64,000 nt of DNA. Origin: Juglans regia (Eukaryota; Streptophyta; Magnoliopsida; Fagales; Juglandaceae). Below, piece after piece: positions 49,001 to 60,449 of this stretch (within the stretch, counting starts at the first letter, position 1; every line of letters starts with the position of its first letter). The notes beneath the pieces are model-generated. The model saw only the letters and a list, made by a program, of their open reading frames with translations, was not told where the DNA came from and ran no database searches. A program made the translations under genes and the position numbers. The stretch lies in assembly GCF_001411555.2 (NCBI RefSeq), contig NC_049905.1, positions 3,224,001 to 3,288,000 on the forward strand. The letters are read 5' to 3'.

Positions 49001-50031
49001 CCCAGTACCTCCACGCTAGCTCCATTCCCTACCTTGATATCACGACTCCCAGCTGGAATCCGGCGATACTCAACAAATCCGACTCTGTCTTGCGCTATGT
49101 GTTCGGTCGCTCCTGAATTAACAGTCCACACAGGATATGAGTGAGCAACCATCACATGGCCAGTTACAAAAACAATGCGAGAAAAGTCAGAGTGTACATT
49201 CTTCGGCTCAGTGCAGTCACGAGCGAAGTGGCCATTCTTTCCACAGTTGAAGTACTCTAATTTCGACTTGTTCTTCCCGCGCTTGCCCCTCTTGCTGCGC
49301 TGAGAAGTTCCTGACACCTTCTTAATTTGTCCTGCAGCTACCCCATTCTTGGACTTCTTGCGCTTAGGCCTTGATGCCTTACGCGAACCAGAATCAGCCA
49401 CATAGGCCATGTGATTGGGCTTGGCAGCCTCTAGGCGCTCAGCCTCCAATTCCAAGTGATGCGAGACATCATCAAAGTCTTTGATATTCTCGTTATGCGT
49501 AAGGTTCTGGCTCATATTCTCCCAAGAATTCGGCAGTGATCTTATCACTGCCTGGACTTGTTGTTCATCAGTCAGGTTGTTTCCTGCCGACTTAAGTTCG
49601 CAGATCATGGTTGACATAGCCCTAAGATGCTGCTTCATCGTGTGGTTTGAGCGCATCTTATAGGAGTCAAACCTCATGGTTAACCCACGCAACCTAATGG
49701 CTGAAGTTCCACCAAACTTCAATTTCAAAGCCTCCCACATGCTTTGGGCAGTGTCATAGATCTCAAACTCATATATTAGATCATTGTGCATGTTGCTTAA
49801 CATTATTATGCGCGCGCACCGACTTTTCTTAGCCCATTGAGTATAGGCTAGTTGATCTATTTTGTGTTGTTCCGAGGTCCCTTCCCCGGACTCAGTAAGG
49901 GAGTGAGATAAGGCCTCCAAGACCTCTTACTCATCTAAAACATATTGGATCTTGCGATGCCAAATGTCGTAGTTCTCCCCATCTAATTTCTCCCATTTGT
50001 TTAAATCGGCAACTATACTCTTGGATGCCAT
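46098..50031 (-). pseudogene. Copia gag-pol polyprotein, multiply disrupted
   Basis: It starts at ATG 50031 (MASKSIVADLNKWEKLDGEN). In order: UBN2-type gag, zinc knuckle, protease, integrase (HHCC and D,D...E), reverse transcriptase and RNase H, to TAA at 46098. In-frame stops lie at 49929, 48291, 47955, 47553 and 47385 (first base on the minus strand). A deletion with frameshift near 47190-47160 removes the early RT segment. Key residues are also altered: the zinc knuckle's first Cys reads Tyr (YFNCGKNGH), the protease DSGA motif reads NSGA, and the RT YVDD motif reads YVND. The element cannot encode a working polyprotein. Confidence 0.92.
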
Positions 50032-51339
50032 TTCACTATAATATGCAAAGAAGGGATATTACACACATACCTAAGAAATCTGCCGCATCCATCCAAGTTA
50101 GAAAAGAAATAATTTAGACATGTCGCAAGATCGAAAAATCGCTAGGCTTCAGAATCATCTCTTGCGCCACAATATCCCATTATTAAATTTCTAACCTAAT
50201 TCCCGTTCAAATTCAAAAAAAATATGGGAGAATTAATCATAAATCTCAACCATACTCCCACTATCTTAAGTAGTCATCTAGTCCTAGTCACATATAAAGA
50301 CATAACCTACTTAAATCGCAGTAACCTTTTGGGCCAGTCTACAAGGACAGCTACTCCAACCACAGTAACCTGTTGGGTCAGTCTACAAAGATGGTTCATA
50401 TAAGACCATTACAGTCCATTTTTCTTGTTCCATCAGTGCATTTACAGTTCTTACTGGGGTCACTGCAATTTTTTTTCAGTCTATCATTTACACTGACAAT
50501 TCTAACTAAGACTACTTAGTGGGAATTTTTCTATTTTATCAATAAAGACTAATGTATAAACATTCAAGCCTAACATTCATAGATGATAAAATAATCACAT
50601 ATCCACATGTTCAATTCACATATACATGTAATCACATTTAATATAACAAATTAAATAAAAGATCACATGTAATATAACATAATGGAATAAAAAAAATAGC
50701 ATGAATATAACTATATATTCACATGTGATCAAATTTAATCTAAAACATTAAATAAAAAATCACATGTAATATAACAATATATCTTAGCATATATTAAGTC
50801 ATGCAAATTTCATCCCCTCCTTTTATTTTCTGTTTAAAAAAAATGGACTTGAACAAAGTTGGGCTTTAAAAAATATGCCCAGTTTTTTTTTTTTTTTTTA
50901 AACACTGAAGGGCCGAATGGCCAAAAAAATGGGCCAAGCCCAGCCCGAATCATGAAAAAAAAAACAAAAAACGTTTGGGTCGGGCCGTGAGGCCCAAGCC
51001 CATGGAAGTCAGATGACCTAATGGTCATCTTCTTCCTCCATTCGTTCCATCAACGTAGCAGATTCTGCAGCAGCATTGACTGCTGATAACACATTCTTGA
51101 GTGGCGGCTCTGCTTTATCGGTGCTCGCGGCTTGTATGCTTGCACCCAGGTTGCACCGCAATGGTGCTCGCAGCGCAGCACCACTACGTTGGTGCTCGTA
51201 GCACCAGGTGGTGCTGCGCAATTTTTTTTTTAAACAGATAAAAAAAAGTGGATAAAAAAAAAGACACCATACAAATCTCAAGCATATGCGAGAAAAAATT
51301 ATAAACTCGAAGCAATTCAAAAAATAGCTCTGATACCAA
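50032..51339 (-). other. Copia 5' leader
   Basis: Lies between the 5' LTR and the gag ATG. It has a short internal repeat near 50315-50395 (CAGTAACC...GGTCAGTCTACAA twice), AT-rich DNA, and a GC-rich patch at 51018-51225. The 100-codon minus frame there matches no gag; no gene is supported. Confidence 0.5.
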
Positions 51340-51705
51340 TGTTAGAATGCACAGCGGAAAAGTACCTCAAGCTCAGCTTAAAGAATTGCTCCACAAGTTT
51401 TTCCAAATTGATAAACTCCAAGCGTTTCCCCTTAGCGGCGAAAGTGTACTACGTAGTATGGAACTAGAGTAACATTTAACAAATCCACAGCCTAAGTATT
51501 TTATCAAGAGAGAACAAAATGAGAGAGAGCCTTTTTCTATTTTTCAGATGGTACCAAAAACACAATTGAGGAGGATTATATATAGTCCTCCTATGCACGG
51601 CTGGCCTTAAAGCCCAACCTTCAATTGCATTGTGAAACGGCAGTAAAAGCCATGCGTTACAAGCAGGAGGGGATCAGCCCCACGTGGACGCCCCTCCATC
51701 TAATA
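51340..51705 (-). repeat. Copia 5' LTR (right end on plus strand)
   Basis: Adjacent to the primer-binding site at 51327-51338. See the left LTR for the pair. Confidence 0.85.
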
Positions 51706-53378
51706 AATATGAAAAGCAATTTAAATGCATAGCAATACGGATACTTGTTTTATTCCTGATGAGCTGCTTCCAATAAACTAGAACGAGTTAGTTTTTATCC
51801 AGCAAGAACATATATATATATATATGTATACCATAAAGTAAGTTCAAGGGTGATCATACTATCGCACACGACAAAGTTACAACGGGCCCGCCGGTAATGA
51901 TCATGGGTCCGAATGCTTTTTCAATGTTACAGCACGGGTAACACTATGATTTGAATGATTTCCATTCCAAAATCCAAATGCATGACTTGGAATCTCATGA
52001 GGGAGGGAATCTGCTTTTGTCAGAAAAAGTAAATGATTAGACCCCAACAGGATAATTCAATTATTTGGGGGCATGATCATCATGTCTTCTTCTGAAGTAG
52101 CGATAAAAAAGGAATTCCAAGGCATATTTGAGTCGTGTGAAGGTCATTCATTTCTGCAAGACTGATCGTCGTGACCTTCCGGAGACTACAAGATCAGACT
52201 TAGAAGCCGACAGTTAATTTTGGAGAAAATCCCTCCCTCCCACCCTCCCACCCTCCCGAGTCCCGTCCAGCTAGCTAGCGTCGTAAGTATTAATATATTA
52301 TATATCTCTTTACATAAGAGTGATGAAGCTGTACTTGTCAGTTCATTAGGAGCTGGAGGAAGATGAAAACACTAAAATTAAATATCTAAATCCACTGTTT
52401 TCTAGTTCCTATTTAATGAGAGTATATATAAGCCATATGAGTTTAGCCATATTAATCATTGTTCATATATGCAAGTAAATGGTAACTTAGTGATCATCTA
52501 AATCTTAGTTGTTATTTTGATCTCACTCCCTCGCGGGATAAGTAGTAACATTTTCACTACAACTCTTGATCTCACAATTCTTGGGTTTTTATATATTTTA
52601 ATTTCTAGAACTTTGTTGGATATAAGTATGAGCTAATTTCATACATATTTTGATGCTTTGTGTTTGAGAATGGAGTTAATTTAGGGCTCGTTTGTTTTTA
52701 GAGATGATATGGGATGAGTTGAGATTAAAGTTAAAAAGTTAAATAAAATATTGTTAGAATATATTTTTTAATATTATTTTTATTTTGAAATTTGAAAAAG
52801 TTGAATTGTTTGTTTTATTTTGTATGGAGATTTGAGAAAGTTGTAATGATAAAATGAGATGAGATGAAATGTTTCCTGAAAACAAATAAGGCCTATTGCT
52901 CAACGGCTTTTATATCTTTTGATGTATAGGCTGTTATTGAAAATTATGAAAATGAAGATAAAAATATATTTAATAAAAAAAAATAGGCATTTAGAAAGTA
53001 GAGATAAATATTAAAAAAATATTAAAAAGTGCGACAAACTTTACATAAAGATTTAGGTAAACCAATATAGCTAATGTTCTAATGTTTTAACTTTTTATTT
53101 TAATTGAGAAACAACAGAGGATAGTGATCAGGGAATTGACAGATGGAATGGGGGTTTTGTCGTAATTTGCACACGTTGAGGTTATGGTGTATTTTGGGTT
53201 TAGCAGATTTTTTTTTGGTTTTTTGAAACATCAAAATACTTCTTCTCATTTCATTTATTGTACGAAAATCAGTTACAAGACATCTCTTTCTCTACAATAG
53301 AACTTATCTCATGAATTGGACCCTCTTCATCCAGATATCTGCCAGCTTGACTTGTTAATTGGTACTATATATTTCTGA
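51706..53378. repeat. Tandem-duplication copy A, right part
   Basis: Non-coding DNA aligning with 62447-64000 at roughly 98% in most stretches. Copy A has 290-odd bases at about 52615-52907, including a MITE, that copy B lacks. Copy B has about 150 extra bases at 62587-62740 and a shorter CCCTCCC run (A 52240-52258). The homology is cut off only by the window end. Confidence 0.85.
52683..52895 (+). mobile_element. GATGAGATGAG-family MITE with paired ends
   Basis: The left end GGGCTCGTTTGTTTTTAGAG and right end AAAACAAATAAGGCC are imperfect inverted repeats. The interior matches the family core at 9770 and 34325. Absent from copy B as part of a larger missing block. Confidence 0.65.
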
Positions 53379-53489
53379 CATACGTTCTGTTCAGATTCAC
53401 ATTGTACAACTAAAGTCATTAAGTTAAACCAGTCTACTGTTTGCAATTGTTCAGGGTATTTAGAATTTATATTTTTTTGTTATATTGCA
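53379..53489. other. Short spacer before R1-C
   Basis: AT-rich, no feature; probably still part of duplication copy A. Confidence 0.4.
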
Positions 53490-53494
53490 AAAAT

Positions 53495-55921
53495 TGTCCA
53501 CCCAAAACAAAGAAAATAGGTACAAACTATAAACAAAGGGTCAACCACACAAGCGAAAGGACGTCGTTTGTTGTACTAATAGAAAGGAAGGTATTGACAT
53601 TGTTCTCATAACATAAGATGTTGTCTGTGAGATTTCAATTTTTGCTTATGTTTTAAATCCTTATTTTTAGTTAATGTGTTATTTTAATTATTGAGTTAGT
53701 TAATTATGTTGTTTGTTATTTTATTTATTTTGGTATTTTATTTTGTTGTTTTGTTAACTTTATTTTATTTTATTTTAAAGTGTGTTATTTTTATGGACTT
53801 GTGTTTTTGTTCTGGACTTTTTATTTTAATTGTTGTTTTAATTGTTGTGTTTTAGTTTGGGCTGTGTGTGTTTTAATTTAGACCCAGCCCGTGTGGTGGA
53901 ATGAGACCTAGCCCGGTTTGAGAAGCCCGAAACCCAACCCAGTCGCGCGTATGACCCAGCCTCGTAGCCCAGCCCGTGCGCCAAGCAGGGCCCAGCCCGT
54001 GCCGTGAGAACCCAGCCCCCCCACTTAATCCAAAAGACGCCGATTGGGAGAGAAACCCTTAGGGTTTCATAATGTTCTCCCTTGCGCCGCTCAACACCAT
54101 TTCCTTCTTCTTCTTCTTTCTTCTTTCTTTGGGGAGCACGCAGCTGCTACTGACGTCGTCTTGAGCCGCCACCTCCACCTTTCCTCTTCGTCTCGTGTCG
54201 TTCAGCATGCACCCCGAAGTGCTGGTTGTCCAACTCCTACCCCACGCAGCCACCTCCACCCATCGTGAAGCAGCTCCGTGTTCGTTATGGTGATTTTTGA
54301 GTGGTGCTGTCCTTCCTGCCGCCCCACGTGTCCATGCGAAGTACTTCCTCTCATCCACGGCTTGGGCTGCCGTCTTCTCTTCGTCTACTCGTGTGACACA
54401 CGGACACCATCCACCGCCACTTTTGGCCTATAAATAGGCCACGGCATCTTCAAATTTAGAGGATCCGAGATCATCTTCCTCTCTTGATTAAATCACCTCT
54501 CACTTGTTTTAGTCGATTAGTGTTTGTTCTGTGGTGAGTCCGAATGGTGGTGTACTATTTTACCTTGGTTGTTTGTCTATCCCCGTGGGTAACCGTGTAT
54601 CGTTAAGCTTGTAATTCAACCCAAACCGTGAGTTGTGAGGGCTATTGGGCACTGTTTTGCCGTGAGCCACCATTGTGCCGCCGCTTTGTACAACTGTTCA
54701 TTTTGCTTGATCTTTCAGATTATCCCTATCCATCGTGTGTATGTAATTTTCCAGTTTTAATATAATTGTTGTAATTATATTTTTGTAAACTGTGGTTTCT
54801 GTTGAACTATTATTTGTATTGATCTGTTGGAAATTGGGCCTTGGGCCGTTATAATGTTGGATTGTGTTTATGGTCGAATTTAATGTTGGGCCTTGGGCCG
54901 GATTGGAGGACGGGTTTCGCGTGTAAATATACAACTGTGCCTCTGTATTTATTTGAGATAATTAATTGTGTATTTCAATTAATTGGTGAATTGTATATTT
55001 ATCATTTTATTAAATTGTGCGGTGATGTCACGTTATTTGTTGGAAATTGAGAATGTTGTTATTAATTATATGGGTGCGTGTGTATCACGATCTCAAGCCA
55101 AGATGGGGTATTATCTCGGTGGAGCTTTCTGGTCACTCGGGAGCGTAATAGACTGACGTGAAATCCCCTGAGTTGTCGCAGGGTGACGACGGGAACGGAC
55201 GAGATGGTAATGCTCTCGTACCGATTCCGTGACTTTTGGCTGGTGAGGTTAGAGGATACAGCGCGGAACTGGGTATCGCTCGTTACGAAGTCTCATGTAC
55301 GGACGTTACCCGTGATGTGACGAAGAGAGCCAGATTGTGCAGACGGTCCATAGGGGAGACCATAGCGCATGCTTGTTAACTAATTAATAGTTGCGATAGG
55401 ATCAAAAAATGATATTTTTGGCGTGAGTGGTTTAAAAGAGTATTTTTAGAAATAAAGAACATGTGTTGTTTTATGTGGAATGTGTCCGTATGGGGACGCG
55501 TGGTTTTTATATATCTCTTGGATGCTATTTGGGTTAAATACTTGCTGAGATGTCATAATCTCATTATGGTGTTTTACTCTACGGTTCCGTCTTATGGTGC
55601 CATAGAGTTTGACGCAGAGCCTGAGTTTGAACCTAAGGGATCAGCTCCGCCGGAGGTTTGACTTGCTGAGTTACTGTTTAGCATTATGGGATTTGTTTCT
55701 CTTATGTTATTTCCTATTTTTAGTTTTTGGATAACTGTATAATTCTTGTAAAGTTATTTTACTGTTTTTGAACAAATTCTGGTACTTAATAAAGAAAGAC
55801 CTTTTATTTATCCGCTGTGAATATTATTTTGTACACGTATTGTATGTTGTACATACTCTGAGCATTGGTCGATGGGGTGCGTGATCCGTGTGGTCATCAT
55901 CCCGGTGTCACGAACTCCACA
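53495..55921 (-). mobile_element. R1-C: diverged, inverted R1 solo-LTR-like element
   Basis: Positions 55080-55380 and 55795-55921 are recognisably the reverse complement of R1-A at 43250-43560 and 42661-42800 (CAAGATGGGGTATTATCTCG, GATGCGTGA-type words). The right end CTCCACA and left TGTCCACCC give TGT...ACA borders with AAAAT at 53490-53494 and 55922-55926, a plausible 5-bp target duplication for an LTR. The left half (53880-54420) is CAGCCCGTG/CCACC-rich and unlike R1-A. No gag or pol; short open frames here are not supported. Confidence 0.5.
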
Positions 55922-55926
55922 AAAAT

Positions 55927-57349
55927 AACACGTGGAGGTTGACGGCGCCACATTGTCAAACTTAAGTTTTATATATTATTCTTCAATGGAACTAGATGGG
56001 TAATGTGAATGGTTTGACAATGTTCATGTAGAAGGACAAGAATCTTATTAATTTCTACAAAGATGTACATTGGTCGAATAAAAGGGGAATATTTATCACA
56101 CAAACTATAGAAGATAATTATGTGAGTTTCCATTGTTTATATATTTTTATCTGGCACTTACATAAATAGGAAATGTTTAGTGTATGGCGGACCAACCATG
56201 GTCGTTTATTAGTTAACACAATGGTTGGGTTTATGCCCAAAATAAGCTTCAAATTAGAATGAGCAGCTTTTGAAGTTTGTAATATTTGCATTGATCATTT
56301 ATGTTTAAATAATGAGTAGGTAATGAAGTTGTGAACAATTATATAAAGGGTGGTTTGAAAATGTTGAATGTTGTTTTTAAGTGATATTGAAGAGCAAAGT
56401 TAGGAGAAACTTTGAGAATTATATCTAGAGATTTGGAAACTCTCAAATCTCTCACGCCCTACTGACTCTTTATTTCGAACAATAAATTATAGATTTACAT
56501 ATAAATGGAAAAAGGGAGAAGTCATATCCTTCATTGGACAAAAGGCTTGTTGGACTTTTGTGATACCATTACTGCGATCAGTTTTGTCAAGACAACTCAA
56601 AATTAAGGGCTGGCTCTTGAAGGATATAAGGGATCTCAGCCTTTAACTGTCACAATCAGAAGTTGGTCGAATAAACGTAATTATGCAATTAATGTTGGAA
56701 ATAGTTCATAAGATAAACTTTAGAAACAACATTTCTGATTTGTTTCCTTGATCCAAAGATTAAGAAGTAAAACCAATGCAAGAATGTTGTTAGAATGTCA
56801 AAAATGGTTGTTTTTTGAGACCCATGTTGAGGTAGATATAGGCAACCAAATCTGAAAAAGTGGCTCGGACACTATTGACTTGCTCTGGTAGAGTTATAGA
56901 TAAAGCAGTTGACCAGAATTGGTTTTTGGGTAGCCTAAAGATAATCATTTCGAATGCTAAACAAATGTTGTAGTTGGTTTTTTGCAAATGTCTAGTGAAA
57001 ACAATGAGATTGCATTTTACTTATAAAAGAAAAAAAATAATAATGAGATTGCATTAGAAAGGCTTATTAAAGTTCTACTTATAAATTCAAGGAAAAAAAA
57101 ACTTTATATATTAAAGTTAAAAAAAAGCTACTGTTTATATCTCCATTGGTGACATTCATATACATTTGTAGATCCCATTTTAGGATTTCTCTTAAAATAT
57201 GTTAGTAGAGATTACCCAAATTAGGTAAAAGATGAGTTACTACTAAATATGATGGTAATGGTGAGAGTTGTTCATGCCACAGAATTAGATGGTTGAAAGG
57301 ATGAATGCTAAAGAGCCAGAGGATTGCACAGATTAAGCAGTAGTAACCA
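55927..57349. other. Unassigned sequence
   Basis: No gene I can support. Two short stretches (near 56070 and 56525) read WSNKRG and WTKGLLDFCD-like peptides that vaguely recall Myb/SANT-like domains of Harbinger-associated proteins, but stops intervene. Confidence 0.3.
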
Positions 57350-57367
57350 TATTCAGCGAGGTTTTAG

Positions 57368-57649
57368 GACATAGGTCAGGGTATTCCAGAGGGCTGGGAC
57401 ACTCTGTTATGGCTGAATCTGCTAAACTACTTAAGAGTATCAAATGAGGAGTATGAACGTCTTGCCGAGGAAAATGCACAAAATAGAAAAAATGCAGAAT
57501 ATTACCAAAATTGGCTTGAAGAGATTGAAGGTGGTTTCATGCATATGAGGGACCATATGCGGGAGTTTGAGGGACGTATAAACATTCGAATGTCAGAAGT
57601 GGAGATAGAATTAGAGTCTCAAAGAGAGCCTGAAACCAGAATTCCATAG
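57368..57649 (+). CDS. Unidentified possible exon, charged and coiled-coil-like
   Basis: After a possible acceptor (GGTTTTAG at 57367) the frame reads DIGQGIPEGWDTLLWLNLL, then a highly charged stretch (EEYERLAEENAQNRKNAEYY, EFEGRINIRMSEVEIELESQ) to a TAG stop: about 93 codons without interruption in AT-rich DNA. The Glu/Arg/Asn-rich composition suggests a coiled coil, as in the tails of plant transposase-associated proteins. No start codon at the beginning, no recognised family, no identified partner exons. Confidence 0.3.
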   Translation, partial: DIGQGIPEGWDTLLWLNLLNYLRVSNEEYERLAEENAQNRKNAEYYQNWLEEIEGGFMHMRDHMREFEGRINIRMSEVEIELESQREPETRIP

Positions 57650-59610
57650 CTAGCAACATGCCAACAGTGACTACTTTTGTTTTTTGGCTTCAAGACTTTT
57701 GCTACACTTTTGATATATTAGGCATGGGGAGTGATTTACTAGTAACACTTTTGGTCAGTTATATGTGGGGATTCTGCTCTTGCTGGAGAGGTTGAAGGGC
57801 CTGAAGGTAAATGGGTTTCTTACTCTTACATAAATTCTGATATATTAACCAGAGTTCAACTGCTTACTATTTTTACAAAGTTCATCTCATAATGGGCCAT
57901 ATTTTATAAGGTCATGAAGGGATGGATACTGAAATTATATAGATGATTGAAATAGTAGTAGAAATGACAGCAAAATTTAATGCTTTGTTTGCAATATATG
58001 AGTTAGTAAAAAGTGCTTGATATTGTTGGAACACTCTTGATCTCTTCAACAACAGAGACATGAATCTGGAATTGATTTGTATGCCTGGCATTTTTCGATA
58101 GATAGATATATGCAGTAGTAGGAGGATAACAGGTTATACAAACTGAGATACCTATCGTGTATATATATACTATAGGTATCTAGCGTGCCTTGGATTAATA
58201 AAAACATTAATTTGAGTGGAAATTAATGCGTTGTTTGAAATATATGAGTTAGTAAAATAATTGGACATTAGTTGCAATAGAGTCATCAAGTATTTGGGCT
58301 TAAGTACTTTGGAAATAAGTGTTGTACCTAAAACAAAGTATGGTCAGAGATTGATGGTTGATATATATACCCTGCCATCAAACATTTTTGGGTTTACCTA
58401 CTTCAAGCTATTAAAGAAGCGAGACATATCTTGAATGAATTTAGATTTTGGGTTTACCATGAAATGGCATGCTATTAAATATTACTTACATCAGTTTATA
58501 AAAGGAATTTTCGGGTCTATGTGTTGTAGCTAAATTGGGCAGTGATAATTTGAGTTTAAGTGCATAGTTGGCTATTTTGCTTAAATGAGATGATTTGCTG
58601 ACAAGGGTTTTATCAAACTAGAATATAGTGCTGTAGAGCAAAACATATGAAATATCTATAATGGCAAATTTTACGACAATATAGTTGAAATAATTCCAAG
58701 TTTACTGCTGCTATATTGGGGTCGTTATTGTAAAGTGCTAGGATATAGATATATATCTATTCCAATTCAAAATACAGACGTATACAGATAATTACAGTGT
58801 TATTGCTATATCTGCTAAGAACAGAATTCCAATTCAGTTTCATATATGGAACTGAATTGTAATTCCATGGGAGGTGGTATTGGAGATGTTGTTAGTTGCC
58901 CAGTGAACAGTAAGGTACAAAAATATGAGGAGTCGAATTAGATACACAATATGGATTACCATGGTACAAAACTTTCAGCTTTTATATTAACACATGCAGT
59001 AAATCAATTGGCCTAAGAATTTGAATATAAACCACAAATAAATCCCACCAGCTAAAATAGGAAAAATGAGCCATGTAGTTTTTTAAAGTTCCTAGAAAAT
59101 ATTTTTGTAGCCTTTTTTAGGGTAAAGGAGAAGTGTAATTATTTCTATAATTGTTAGGCCATTTTTTGTACTTCATGATGCAGGATGCAATGAAATTGTA
59201 CAAGGTAACTTATGCCCATCACGATCATGCATGCCTATGGTCTGATTTTATGCCATTCTTGTGTATTGCAGCAGGTCAATTTAGAATCTAAGGGCAATGC
59301 TGATTTGGTTGTGCTAGCCAAGACCCGAAACAACTCCCATTAAAATGGACAAGATTTTCTCTGTGCAAGTGCGTACATGTACATGTAGATCAGAACGTAG
59401 GACTGTTGGCATTTTGGAAATCCAAGTATTTACTAAATTTGTGGGGCTGTTAAACTAAGTTATAAACTCATATTTGAAAGAGTCATATCTGGCTGCCTTC
59501 AATGACAAATACTACTTTCAGTTTATATATAGTGTGTAAAGTCTTCAATTGCATCAGGATATTTTCCATCATTAATATTACACCCACAAAATATGCCATT
59601 GTGTGGAATC

Positions 59611-59641
<31 letters not shown>

Positions 59642-59942
59642 GGTATATGTGAGTATTGTATATAGATATACATGACGTTAATTGATTTGTGTGTGAAAAG
59701 TTTTCACTGAAAACTGTATGATCATGTGCAAAACCGGATGCAGTCATACAAAACCATGATCTAATTGTTCAATAATATTTTACATTTAATGGATCAGAGA
59801 TTAAAAAGTGAGAAATAGGGACCAATTAGTTCAACAAAGTGACAAACCTTGCATCTTTATGGTGCATGCCAAATTGATTTGTGAGATTCCATCTAGCCCC
59901 AGCTCTGCTAAATTGGTTTCTCAAATTTGATGAATGAGGGCG
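57650..59942. other. Unassigned AT-rich sequence with TA microsatellite
   Basis: No gene seen. A TA run lies at about 59612-59641. Homology with copy A begins at 59943. Confidence 0.4.
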
Positions 59943-60446
59943 AAATCAGCTGCGGAGGGGAAAAAAATGCCGCGAAATTGAATTGTCAAAAAGGGGGAAA
60001 ACCCAGTCAATACCCTTAAAAAGAGATTTTGTTGCTGCGATTTCTTTAAATGCCGCAAATGGGTTATTGCATCACATACCTCTATGTTTTACTGGCGGCG
60101 CAAAAACTACAGCTAACTTCAACGGCGGATCACAACATGCCGATAGGAAGTGGGGTTTTCCGATGAACAAGAAATTGTCCTAGCTATTGATGATTTTGCA
60201 GCGAAGATCACGATTTTGAGATCCATATCTGTGGCAGTAATTGAGGGCATCTTTCATGGCATGTAAATCGACGGTAATCGGGGTCAATTATTCGACTGTG
60301 CCATTGCGGCGAAAAACCCATCTGGTGCCACGCCTAAATTCTGGCGTGTAACTTGCGAGGAAAAAATCATGGCTTTAGTGCAATAGTCACAGTTTTTTGA
60401 GTTCTTGTGGTAACTTACGTGTGCCGCAAAAAATAATATATGTTGT
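59943..60446. repeat. Left part of tandem-duplication copy B
   Basis: Counterpart of 41507-42021, with scattered substitutions mostly of the C/T and G/A type. It joins R1-B directly. Confidence 0.75.
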
Positions 60447-60449
60447 AGT

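Larger units (their letters stand above)
44662..51705 (-). mobile_element. Dead Ty1/copia LTR retrotransposon
   Basis: LTRs of about 364 bp (44662-45025 and 51340-51705) begin TGTTAGAATGC and end CTAATA on the plus strand. They differ by about 11 substitutions and two indels (about 3%). The primer-binding site TGGTATCAGAGC lies on the minus strand at 51338-51327, one base inside the right LTR, so the element is transcribed leftwards. Domain order gag-protease-integrase-RT-RNase H (50031 to 46098) marks Ty1/copia. Copy B of the tandem duplication has the uninterrupted site near 62447-62460, proving insertion into copy A. The flanks are AT-only and the target duplication is not crisp (TAA is shared). 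Confidence 0.9.

Noticed and set aside
51018..51320. 100-codon minus ORF upstream of copia gag
   Set aside because: Lies in the element's leader, no known domain, interrupted by low-complexity T runs.
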